Shown: positions 50,891 through 58,730 of the stretch, piece by piece | Layout: every line of letters starts with the position of its first letter | How positions within the stretch are numbered: position 1 is the first letter of the stretch | Source: an uncultured Candidatus Poseidoniales archaeon | GTDB lineage: Archaea > Thermoplasmatota > Poseidoniia > Poseidoniales > Poseidoniaceae | Direction: 5' to 3' | DNA: 64,000 nt | Assembly: GCA_905181785.1 (NCBI GenBank) | Contig: CAJIZC010000010.1 | Location: forward strand, 59,312-123,311 | Notes under the pieces: model-generated | Databases searched by the model: none | Told to the model about the DNA's origin: nothing | Seen by the model: the letters and a program-made list of their open reading frames with translations, nothing else | Position numbers and translations under genes: made by a program

Positions 50891-51658
50891 TCATTCTTCT
50901 TCGGTTTTCGTTTGGAGTTCGAATTTTGCGTTCCCGGGCAGCAGCACCGCTCCTGCGGTCGAGAACTTTTCGGCACGAGCTGCGATTGAGGCGCCGATCA
51001 GAATCGCCAAACCAAGCCCGAATGGGGCACCGGTTAACGGTCGCGTGAGGTTGTTTGACTCGTACCCAGTCAGCAGTTGCGTGAAGCCGTCGAGGATCAA
51101 GGGAACACAAAGCAAAACGCCGCATGCGAGCCATGCAAGGGTGCGCCAATTACGCTGGTAGACACTCACCATCCAATCATCTGGCAGCAAAGACAGGCAT
51201 GTGTCCCGAACCGTCCATCGATTGAACGCATTGCGTGAAAATAAAACACCACCCATCATGATCCCAAAGAAAATCCCTACATCACGCGTGCATACCGGCA
51301 TCTGATTGCCGTTAATCTCCCATGAACGCTCATGGTTTTGATGGCAGTTGACGTCAGCAAATGCATAGATGAATCCAGTGTAAGGGTCCAATTCCGTCCA
51401 AGTGAACTGTTCGTGTTGGTGGATGGTTCCATCAGCGTGTTGATGAGTCAAACCTTGCGGCGAGTTCCCATAGGACATCGAACCTTCCTTTGAACCAAAG
51501 TCGAGGGTGTTGGCGCGTCCGTTAAGTTCGCCCACCGAGCCTTCTTCCAGCAACAAGGGTGCGAGAAAAAAGGAGAAGAAAAAGAAACCAGAAACGCCTG
51601 CAATCCACAGACCTATTTTCCGTTCTCGGAGACGATGCTCAAGACCGTTTTTCTCCAT
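50891..51658 (-). CDS. DUF2085-like multi-pass membrane protein
   Basis: From the ATG at 51658 the 255-aa protein has four or so membrane helices (GLWIAGVSGFFFFSFFLAPLL, GIFFGIMMGGVLF, LAWLACGVLLCVPLILDGF, GLGLAILIGASIAA). It keeps the DUF2085 signature CHQNHERSWEINGNQMPVC-TRDVGIFFG, with the CHQ and CxRxxGIxxG features. A histidine-rich outside loop (THQHADGTIHQHEQF) lies before it, suggesting metal binding; this is inference. Function of the family is unknown. It converges on the kinase-like gene. Confidence 0.78.
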   Translation of the reverse strand: MEKNGLEHRLRERKIGLWIAGVSGFFFFSFFLAPLLLEEGSVGELNGRANTLDFGSKEGSMSYGNSPQGLTHQHADGTIHQHEQFTWTELDPYTGFIYAFADVNCHQNHERSWEINGNQMPVCTRDVGIFFGIMMGGVLFSRNAFNRWTVRDTCLSLLPDDWMVSVYQRNWRTLAWLACGVLLCVPLILDGFTQLLTGYESNNLTRPLTGAPFGLGLAILIGASIAARAEKFSTAGAVLLPGNAKFELQTKTEEE

Positions 51659-51741
51659 GTGGGTTCCAAGGGTCGCAAACCCATATAGTTTGGTGCGAAG
51701 CAAAGCGAGCCTTGATGAGCGAAACCCCGGCATGAGAGGGT

Positions 51742-52377
51742 ATGGACCTTGAACAGGGCGAGCCGGTGGGACTCTCCACTGGCCTTCAGGCAGGGGCGTT
51801 TTTAGGCCTCTACCTCGGGTTCAGCCTCTCGGTAATTTCAGTCCTCACTGACCCGACTCAACTTGCCCGCCTCGGCGGCCTTATGTGCACGCCTCCACTG
51901 ATTGGAGCCATTGCGCTTGGGCCATTCTTAGCCCGACGACGAAAACCTGTTGACCTCGGGAAACGCCCCCTTGCCCATGCACGAGAAACACTCACTCCGT
52001 TCAACGAGGGTCAAGGCAGATGGCGTGTGTTGAGCCACGTCAAGAGCGATGGAATGTCCATTCGAGTTGACATGCACGACCTGACCAACATGATCGGCGT
52101 TGTGGAGGCAGCCTTGCCTCTTTCCGACATGTGCTCCGTGAAATTCGTCGTGGGCCGAGGCGTTGCCAGCTCCCGTCAACCTGAACTGAGGCAACAGGTG
52201 CTTGATATCGTTGAACAGCGGGTTCAACTCACTCGAAGGAAAAGAACCGCCAAATCCATCGAAATTTCACCAATTCCGACGGTTAAGTACGTTGACCAGC
52301 AGCGGAAAATCAACAAAGCCCTCCTCATATTGCTCCCCATATTCTCATTTTTTGCTTGGCTCGAGATGAGGCACTGA
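51742..52377 (+). CDS. Small membrane protein of unknown function
   Basis: The 211-aa product has two hydrophobic helices near the N-terminus (GAFLGLYLGFSLSVISVL and MCTPPLIGAIALGPFLA), a soluble middle section of about 120 residues with a beta-alpha rhythm, and a final hydrophobic stretch (ALLILLPIFSFFAWLEM). I see no known motif. The ATG at 51742 lies 83 bases from the divergent DUF2085-like gene. Confidence 0.6.
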   Translation: MDLEQGEPVGLSTGLQAGAFLGLYLGFSLSVISVLTDPTQLARLGGLMCTPPLIGAIALGPFLARRRKPVDLGKRPLAHARETLTPFNEGQGRWRVLSHVKSDGMSIRVDMHDLTNMIGVVEAALPLSDMCSVKFVVGRGVASSRQPELRQQVLDIVEQRVQLTRRKRTAKSIEISPIPTVKYVDQQRKINKALLILLPIFSFFAWLEMRH

Positions 52378-52394
52378 GTTGCATTCATAGGAGT

Positions 52395-52402
52395 GCTTAA
52401 GA
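52395..52402 (+). promoter_or_regulatory. Probable TATA box of the HTH_10 regulator gene
   Basis: GCTTAAGA is centred about 27 bases before the ATG at 52426, with no Shine-Dalgarno sequence before that ATG. This supports the ATG over the upstream in-frame GTG at 52393. Confidence 0.45.
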
Positions 52403-52425
52403 CCTTCCAACCGTTAAGCCACACC

Positions 52426-53352
52426 ATGCGGGAGGTCTCTTTTTTCTGGAAACGGGCTCATGCCGGACACCTTGTTGCGGGCCCGTTATCTGATGTATTC
52501 CAGAGCCTTCACTTCATTTCATATTCCCGAAGAGTCCCCAATGACATCCGATGCATCTTCAAGGCCCATTTCCAACCAGGCAAGGGGCCAAAGGACATCG
52601 AAAGTTTAGATTTCTTGAGCCTCCTCGAAGTGTTAATGGAACCCGAGGGCGATCTCGACGGAACCATTCTCCTGGTTCGGATCACGCACCCTGCTGCTAA
52701 CCTCAGCGCACGTTTGAACGGAACCTCAGCAGTGCCCGGCGCTTGCTTTTTAGACGGCGAGGGGCTCACATACACCCTCCAAGGACCACCCATCAAATTA
52801 CGTTTGTTAAGTGGATTCCTTCGCATGTTCGCTAAGCCAGATCGGACAAGCGCCCGAACGGTTAAATTTGTAGCCACTGAAGACAATGGGCCGCTTTCTC
52901 TGAAGCAACTTCAACTCGCGAAATTCGCATATGACCGAGGCTATTTCGATACGCCAAAGCGCATTCGTATTGCGGAATTGGCTCAAGAATTAAGCCTTGC
53001 TCGAGCCACAATCTCCGAACATATGGCGCGGATTGAGTCGGCCATTATGGATGACATGTTCTCATCCTTTTCTGATGTCTATGTAGCACCGGAAACCCTC
53101 CGGGAACTTCTTCAATTGGTCACCGATGATGAGGAAGAAACTGAAGATCCCGATACTGACGGTTTCAGAACATTGATGTCCCAAATTCGAGGGTCTATTG
53201 AAGATGAAATGGCGACCTTGTTGATGCACGAAGCAGAGGAAAACATCGACATTGAGGCGCTCATCCAAGAATCGATGAAACAACATGAAGGGAACATCAG
53301 TTTCATTGACGACAAATTAGCCAACAGAAACCGGGAATTAAACCGCCCTTGA
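52426..53352 (+). CDS. HTH_10 (bacterio-opsin activator-like) transcription regulator
   Basis: The C-terminal half carries LSLKQLQLAKFAYDRGYFDT and RIRIAELAQELSLARATISEHMARIESAIM, the helix-turn-helix typical of the bacterio-opsin-activator family (HTH_10), which is common in haloarchaea and relatives. The N-terminal ~150 residues would be an input domain of unknown specificity. The C-terminus is acidic and contains EESMKQHEGN-type helices. There are no obvious signal inputs next to it, so the target genes are unknown. An alternative start is the GTG at 52393. Confidence 0.82.
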   Translation: MREVSFFWKRAHAGHLVAGPLSDVFQSLHFISYSRRVPNDIRCIFKAHFQPGKGPKDIESLDFLSLLEVLMEPEGDLDGTILLVRITHPAANLSARLNGTSAVPGACFLDGEGLTYTLQGPPIKLRLLSGFLRMFAKPDRTSARTVKFVATEDNGPLSLKQLQLAKFAYDRGYFDTPKRIRIAELAQELSLARATISEHMARIESAIMDDMFSSFSDVYVAPETLRELLQLVTDDEEETEDPDTDGFRTLMSQIRGSIEDEMATLLMHEAEENIDIEALIQESMKQHEGNISFIDDKLANRNRELNRP

Positions 53353-53402
53353 GCCCGCTTCCGAGCCGATGCTTTACATGGGCCGGCGTTCGTCCGAGAA
53401 CT

Positions 53403-54377
53403 ATGACCGACATCGCAGGCCTCCTTCGCCGCCTCGAGAAAGGTGGCATTCCCATTTCCCAAGCGATTAAGGAAGCGATGATGAGCGTCGACATCGAGGA
53501 CTTTACAGATTATGACACAGAAGTGTTCTACGTCGACCGCCCCGTGCCTTTCATGGAGACGGAACAAGGGGCCATCAAAACAATCTCTGCACCTCATATG
53601 GTTGCCACACTTTTGCATCACATGGAACTCAAAGCAGGTGAAGAAGTGGTAATCCTCGGTGCCAAGGGAGGCTACATTGCAGCTCTCGTCGCCCGTATTC
53701 TCGGCAGTGAAGGCGCTGTTCGGGTGCTTGACCCCTCGATGGACGCTGTGCTCCATGTTCGAAGTCGTTTGACGCACTGGCCGACTGTAGAGGCAAGAGA
53801 ACTCGAATCAGTGGATGTCGCACCCGTTGCTTTCCCCGGTGAAATACATCGCGTGCTCATCACTGGCCAACTGACCGCTCCGCCGACTTGGATGACAGAA
53901 CGCCTTGTCGAAGGGGGTTTCATCTTAGCCCCAATCGGAACAAAGGCCAGTCAGCAACTGGTCAAGATTGAACGGCAGGGCGAGGAACTCATGCCAACTG
54001 AATTGGGGCCTGTCGCCTTTGGTCCAGTTGATGTACGAAATGCAGAGCCAGGCCCGATGAACGCCGATGAACTTGCAGATTTACTTGAACTCGCCATACA
54101 AACGTGCGAAGACCTCGAACTGATCGAAGACGAGGAAAGGTACGCTTTGGAGGACTTGGTGGTGAACCTTCGGAACTTACCTGATGATTTGCCACCGCCC
54201 GGAGAGGGCGGTTTGCCAATGGAACAACATCCAATGATTCAACTAATGTGGCAAGCAGCACCTTCTTTTTTCAGACTTTGGCCCATGCTTCAAACCATGA
54301 TTCACCCGAACCTCGCCCAGCCAGGAGCGCCGGATTGGGACGACGAGGAAGACGACAGCAGCGACTTCCAACCGTGA
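53403..54377 (+). CDS. Protein-L-isoaspartate methyltransferase-like protein with C-terminal extension
   Basis: PCMT repairs damaged aspartyl residues using SAM. This 324-aa protein aligns with the family in the segment DFTDYDTEVFYVDRPVPF, TISAPHMVATLLHHM, EEVVILGAKGGYIAALVARILG and RVLDPSMDAVLHVRSRL. The SAM motif I is degraded: the family form is VLEIGTGSGY and here it is VILGAKGGY, without the conserved acidic residue. The C-terminal ~110 residues are an acidic extension with no known family (ending DWDDEEDDSSDF). It could be a pseudo-enzyme or a divergent methyltransferase. The start ATG at 53403 gives the best match; a TTG at 53349 is in frame. Confidence 0.7.
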   Translation: MTDIAGLLRRLEKGGIPISQAIKEAMMSVDIEDFTDYDTEVFYVDRPVPFMETEQGAIKTISAPHMVATLLHHMELKAGEEVVILGAKGGYIAALVARILGSEGAVRVLDPSMDAVLHVRSRLTHWPTVEARELESVDVAPVAFPGEIHRVLITGQLTAPPTWMTERLVEGGFILAPIGTKASQQLVKIERQGEELMPTELGPVAFGPVDVRNAEPGPMNADELADLLELAIQTCEDLELIEDEERYALEDLVVNLRNLPDDLPPPGEGGLPMEQHPMIQLMWQAAPSFFRLWPMLQTMIHPNLAQPGAPDWDDEEDDSSDFQP

Positions 54378-54427
54378 CCTCACAGCCTTAACCACAGGGC
54401 TATGAAGCCGGGCTGTTTAGCAACATC

Positions 54428-55426
54428 ATGGCAGGGGGCTTGGATGGTGAAATCTCCAAACTTCGTCACCGCGACGTCCGAGAGCGCCGACGCGCTGTAC
54501 GGGTGCTGTTCGATACCGACCTGCCAAGAGCCCTCGAGGGTTTTGTCCCACTGCTGAACGACCGAGATCCTTGGTTTCGCTCGAAGGCTCTTGATGCGCA
54601 TCGAAGGTGGGCTGTTGCCATGGGGCCAGAATCTCTAAAAACGCTCGCAAAGCACCCCTCTATAGAGGCGAGGCGTTGCGCTGCAAACCTTCTCTCGGAT
54701 TTCGACAAGGACGTATCAAGCATTGCGTTATTGCTTGTCGAAGATGAAGACTTGACTTGCCGGAGAAAAAGCGCTGGTGCTTTGCTTGAATCACAGAAGG
54801 CCTCAACCTACGTCGAGCGATTCTTGACCTCAGACGATCCATACCTCCGCCGATTGGCAGTGTTGAGCAAAGGAGCGAGCGATCTCCAGCGGCGTCAAGG
54901 CGTCGATGATGGAGTTCAATCGGTCGCTGAAGCCGCTTTGCAAGCCATGACCAACAATCAAGAAGCATTGGATGAAGATGCGATTTTGACGTTGCTTGAG
55001 CGAGGCGTTGATGGGCGTGTGTTAATTGAATCCGCCATCAAATCACAGGGCAAGGCCTTGGTAAAACTGGCCCAAAAGGCTCAGGGTCCAACCTTGAAGC
55101 GCCTTGTGAGCGCATTGAAGGGTGAATGCACCTCATGCGAAGACCCACAAATCGTAGCATTGCTTGATGCTGAACAATACGTTCTGCTCGGCCGGTGGCT
55201 CCAAGGCAAAAAAGGGTCTGAGTTCGATGACCTGCGCTGGCGACTCCTGCGCGAAGAAAGCATCGATGCCATCGAGCGTAGCCGGTGGATAGAGCGCCTG
55301 TTAGGACGATGTGGAGAAGAAGAACTGATCCTTGAAGCGCGTCGGTTCTCAAGCGAAGACCATGCTCAATTGCTTCTTGATGCGGCAGAGAACCTTTCAA
55401 CCGCCTTCGATAAACTCGATTCATGA
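54428..55426 (+). CDS. HEAT-repeat protein
   Basis: The 332-aa protein consists of tandem helical repeats of about 35 residues: LRHRDVRERRRAVRVLF, LLNDRDPWFRSKALDA, LAKHPSIEARRCAANLLSD and LLVEDEDLTCRRKSAGALL are recognisable. HEAT-type arrays act as protein-binding scaffolds. No enzymatic motif is visible. The stop overlaps the ATG of the M61 peptidase gene (ATGA), so the two are co-transcribed and may be functionally linked. Confidence 0.75.
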   Translation: MAGGLDGEISKLRHRDVRERRRAVRVLFDTDLPRALEGFVPLLNDRDPWFRSKALDAHRRWAVAMGPESLKTLAKHPSIEARRCAANLLSDFDKDVSSIALLLVEDEDLTCRRKSAGALLESQKASTYVERFLTSDDPYLRRLAVLSKGASDLQRRQGVDDGVQSVAEAALQAMTNNQEALDEDAILTLLERGVDGRVLIESAIKSQGKALVKLAQKAQGPTLKRLVSALKGECTSCEDPQIVALLDAEQYVLLGRWLQGKKGSEFDDLRWRLLREESIDAIERSRWIERLLGRCGEEELILEARRFSSEDHAQLLLDAAENLSTAFDKLDS

Positions 55427-57258
55427 GCCAACCTATGTCCGGAATCACGTTCCAAATTGACGCCACCGAGGGAACGTCGCGACGGCTTCGAGTCGGCCTT
55501 GAAATTTCAGGCCCATTCACAAGCTCCACCCTCACCCTGCATTTCCCAAGATGGGTGCCCGGATCGTACTTTTTGAGAGAACCAATACAGCACATGACCG
55601 AATTCAGTGCAGAAGGCGATAATGGCGCCCACCTCAAATCGGTGCGTCACAACGTCGATGCGATGAAAATCAAACTCCCTCATGGCACTGAAAAGGTGAC
55701 TGTTCGCTATCGGTTGCTGGCCGATGACCTCTCTGTACGAGCCAATCATCTGGATGAGAGCCACCTCCACATGATGCCTCCATTCACCTGGTTTTTACCG
55801 ACGGATGGCATTGATTCCACGAGGCTAAACATGCAGCACAGCATCGAAGTGCACGCCCCAAAAGCATGGAGCCCAGCAGCGCAGTATGCCTTACAGGCAA
55901 GTAAAAACCAAAATGGGAAACTCTCTGGAAATACTGGAACAACCCATGCGTTCACGGCCCCAAACCGCGATGAGTTGCTGGATGGAATCATCGAAATCAA
56001 CGCCCATCCAATTCAGTCATGGGACGTCGATGGCAGAACCCATCACCTGAAGCTGTGGGACAGCGGGGGCCATCCCGTCGATGAAGGCATGCTGGCCCGA
56101 TTCAAAGAAGACATGGACCGTGTTGTCAAGGAGCACCATGCCTTGTTTGGCGTGCCTTCTTGGGACAATTACATCACCGTCATCCAATTGACTGAAAAAG
56201 CAAGAGGCGGGCTTGAACATTTGAATTCTCAGACATCAATGCTGCCGAGGCAGTGCTTGATGCCGGGTCACGAAGATGCTTACCGTGATCTTGTCAGCCT
56301 GTTCAGCCACGAGTACCTTCACCAGTGGAATGTCAAGCGGTTGCGGCCAAGGAACTTCCTTGATTACGACCTTCAAAAAGAGGGCCACTCCGACTTATTG
56401 TGGTGGTTCGAAGGTGGCACGTCTTGGCTGGGTGACATGCTCTGTGTTCGATCAGGTGCCTGGTCCGAAGAAGATTGGAGGAAAGATTTGATGCGGAAAA
56501 TGAAGCGCCACACCACTCGAAACGGAATGGCGTTTGAATCGTTAACCGAATCGAGCCATGACGCTTGGATTCACCTCTACAGAGGGCACGCCTTTTCTCG
56601 TGAAACGCAAATTTCGTATTACCTCGAAGGCGAATTGACCATCATGGAACTCGATATGGAACTGAGGAAGCGCTCAAAGGGGCTTCATGGCGTTTGTGAC
56701 TTGACGGCTTTGCTCTGCCAAAAGCACGCGCTTGAATGCAACCCTACCGAACGATTGGGCGTGACGCACAAAGACATCCGTAAAGCACTGACCTCGATGA
56801 AAGGCGGCGGGCGGCTTGGCACCATGCTCGATGAAATCGTCAATCGAAAAGCAGCACCAGATATGGAACGAGTGATGGCTTATTTCGGACTCACGCTCGA
56901 GCCAGAGCATCAGGAAAAACCCGAACAAGTCAAATCGGCTTGGATGGGCCTCAACCTCGCTGCAAAAGCAGGCCGAATCACCATCAGCACCCACATGGCT
57001 GGAAGCCCAATGCGCCACATCTTGACGCCGGGTGATGAAATCATTGCCGTAAACGGAATGCGGTGTGCAACAACAAACGCATTGGAGACCGCACTGAAAG
57101 GTCGCGTTGACCAAGATGTCAAAATTACCTATGCCCACGAAGGCATGCTGAGAGAATGCACTGTAAGGCTGCCTGAGGCACCAAAGCATAACGTTAAGTT
57201 GGCAGGAAAAGGAAATAAAAACTGGCGCTCCTACATTGCAACACGTCAATCCGAGTGA
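55423..57258 (+). CDS. M61 family metallopeptidase with PDZ domain
   Basis: M61 peptidases (glycyl aminopeptidase-like) are zinc enzymes with a PDZ domain. This 611-aa protein has the family zinc site HEYLHQWNVKRLRP (H296, E297, H300) and a nearby glutamate in WWFEGGTSWLGD. N-terminal beta-rich domains with LHFPRWVPGSYFLRE are typical. The C-terminal ~90 residues (MRHILTPGDEIIAVNGMRC) form the PDZ domain. There is no clear signal peptide, so the enzyme is probably cytoplasmic. It overlaps the HEAT-repeat gene by 4 bases. Confidence 0.92.
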   Translation: MSQPMSGITFQIDATEGTSRRLRVGLEISGPFTSSTLTLHFPRWVPGSYFLREPIQHMTEFSAEGDNGAHLKSVRHNVDAMKIKLPHGTEKVTVRYRLLADDLSVRANHLDESHLHMMPPFTWFLPTDGIDSTRLNMQHSIEVHAPKAWSPAAQYALQASKNQNGKLSGNTGTTHAFTAPNRDELLDGIIEINAHPIQSWDVDGRTHHLKLWDSGGHPVDEGMLARFKEDMDRVVKEHHALFGVPSWDNYITVIQLTEKARGGLEHLNSQTSMLPRQCLMPGHEDAYRDLVSLFSHEYLHQWNVKRLRPRNFLDYDLQKEGHSDLLWWFEGGTSWLGDMLCVRSGAWSEEDWRKDLMRKMKRHTTRNGMAFESLTESSHDAWIHLYRGHAFSRETQISYYLEGELTIMELDMELRKRSKGLHGVCDLTALLCQKHALECNPTERLGVTHKDIRKALTSMKGGGRLGTMLDEIVNRKAAPDMERVMAYFGLTLEPEHQEKPEQVKSAWMGLNLAAKAGRITISTHMAGSPMRHILTPGDEIIAVNGMRCATTNALETALKGRVDQDVKITYAHEGMLRECTVRLPEAPKHNVKLAGKGNKNWRSYIATRQSE

Positions 57259-57313
57259 GATTTTATGAATTGTTCCAAGATCAGAAAGCAGCAGAAAACG
57301 GAGTTGGAATGAG

Positions 57314-58210
57314 ATGAAGTGGAAGGCGGATCAAATGACTGAACAAACCGGAAAGGTGGCTGTTGTCACGGGTTCCAACACTGGAACTGGATATCATATC
57401 GCTCACGGTTTAGCCTCAAAAGGGGCGACGGTCATCATGGCATGTCGGAATTTGGAGAAAGCTGAGGCTGCTCGTCAACGCATCATGCAAGAGGTGCCGC
57501 AAGGTGATGTCCATGTGGAACACCTTGATTTAGCGGATTTGAAATCAGTGACTGCATTCAGTGAAGCCATGAAAAGAAAACACGCCCAGATCGATTTGCT
57601 GATCAACAACGCAGGCGTTATGATTCCGCCTAAGTCGATCACAAAAGATGGGTTTGAACTGCAGTTTGGCACCAATCACTTGGGCCATTTTGCCCTCACA
57701 GGCCATCTTATGCCCTTGTTAGAACAAGCAGGAAAGGCGCGTGTAATCACCATGTCAAGCATCGCACATCACGGTGGTTCCATCGATTTTAACGACCTTC
57801 AAGGTGAGCGGAAAAAATACAAAAAGTGGGCGATGTATTCTCAAAGCAAGTTAGCAAACTTACTGTTTGCCCTCGAACTGGATCGGCGGTTGAAGGCGGC
57901 GGGGTCATCCATTACCTCCCTCGGCAGCCATCCTGGTTGGTCCGCAACAGAACTGCAACGGCATTCCTCTTTGTTCCGTTTTTTGAACTATATTTTCGCA
58001 ATGGCTCCTGTCAAAGGAGCCGCCCCTACCCTGTACGCTGCAACGGTTGCCGACGCATCAGATTACCCGTATTGGGGGGTCACAAAGCGAGGGGAGTCGG
58101 TTGGTTGGCCTGGCAAGGCAAAAATTAGTTCTCGAGCAAGCGACAAAGCATCAGCCCAACGGTTGTGGAAGATCAGTTGTGAATTAACTGGCCTCACCTA
58201 CCTCGACTAG
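57314..58210 (+). CDS. Short-chain dehydrogenase/reductase (SDR), retinol-dehydrogenase-like
   Basis: This NAD(P)-dependent oxidoreductase has the Rossmann motif VAVVTGSNTGTGYHIA (TGxxxGxG), DLLINNAGVM (NNAG), and the catalytic YSQSKLANLL (YxxxK) with a serine in VITMSSIAHHG. The pattern is that of the retinol dehydrogenase/WW-oxidoreductase group. The N-terminal first residues MKWKADQ may be extra if the second ATG at 57335 is used. The substrate is unknown and the neighbours give no clue. Confidence 0.9.
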   Translation: MKWKADQMTEQTGKVAVVTGSNTGTGYHIAHGLASKGATVIMACRNLEKAEAARQRIMQEVPQGDVHVEHLDLADLKSVTAFSEAMKRKHAQIDLLINNAGVMIPPKSITKDGFELQFGTNHLGHFALTGHLMPLLEQAGKARVITMSSIAHHGGSIDFNDLQGERKKYKKWAMYSQSKLANLLFALELDRRLKAAGSSITSLGSHPGWSATELQRHSSLFRFLNYIFAMAPVKGAAPTLYAATVADASDYPYWGVTKRGESVGWPGKAKISSRASDKASAQRLWKISCELTGLTYLD

Positions 58211-58244
58211 AGGCAAGCCAAAACAACCCGTAGGTCGCTGAACG

Positions 58245-58730
58245 TTACTTGCTGGAGCGCAGCATCATTGTGACCGCTTTACCAGGTTGCTCAAACACTC
58301 CAACGGTGTCAAAACCGTGGCGATCATGAAATCGCATGGAACCAGGATTTGCTGGCCGGAGGCTGACTTCGGCAGCGACGGGGCACTCAAGCGAGGACGC
58401 GTGCTTCACAACCTGCTGGTACAGCAATGATCCAACCCCGTTGCTGCGGGATTCGCTGGCCACTGCGATTCGGTCGACGTAAAGGAAATCGGAATATCGC
58501 TCGTTAAACCATGCGTAATTGAGGCTTAAATAGCGGGTTTGAGGCAGCAAGCACAGAACGAAACCGATTAATTGCCCGTCGAGATAAGCGCCCAAATCCA
58601 ATTCACTGAGGCTCAAGAGATCAGCCATTTCGGCTTGAGTGACTTTCCCCGTTCCGGGAAGCCCCTGTTCATTGATCTCGACCATTCGGCTGAGGTCATC
58701 CTTGCCGAGCGCTCGAATCTGAGGCATCAT
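58245..58730 (-). CDS. GNAT-family N-acetyltransferase
   Basis: The 161-aa protein has the GNAT core: an N-terminal strand-helix (IRALGKDDLSRMVEINEQGL), a central strand with VDRIAVASESRSNGVGSLLYQQ (acetyl-CoA loop R-x-x-G-x-G), and a C-terminal FHDRHGFDTVGV (motif B). The acceptor is unknown. It follows the RND exporter gene on the same strand; the ATG at 58730 overlaps the exporter's stop (ATGA), so the two are co-transcribed. Confidence 0.88.
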   Translation of the reverse strand: MMPQIRALGKDDLSRMVEINEQGLPGTGKVTQAEMADLLSLSELDLGAYLDGQLIGFVLCLLPQTRYLSLNYAWFNERYSDFLYVDRIAVASESRSNGVGSLLYQQVVKHASSLECPVAAEVSLRPANPGSMRFHDRHGFDTVGVFEQPGKAVTMMLRSSK

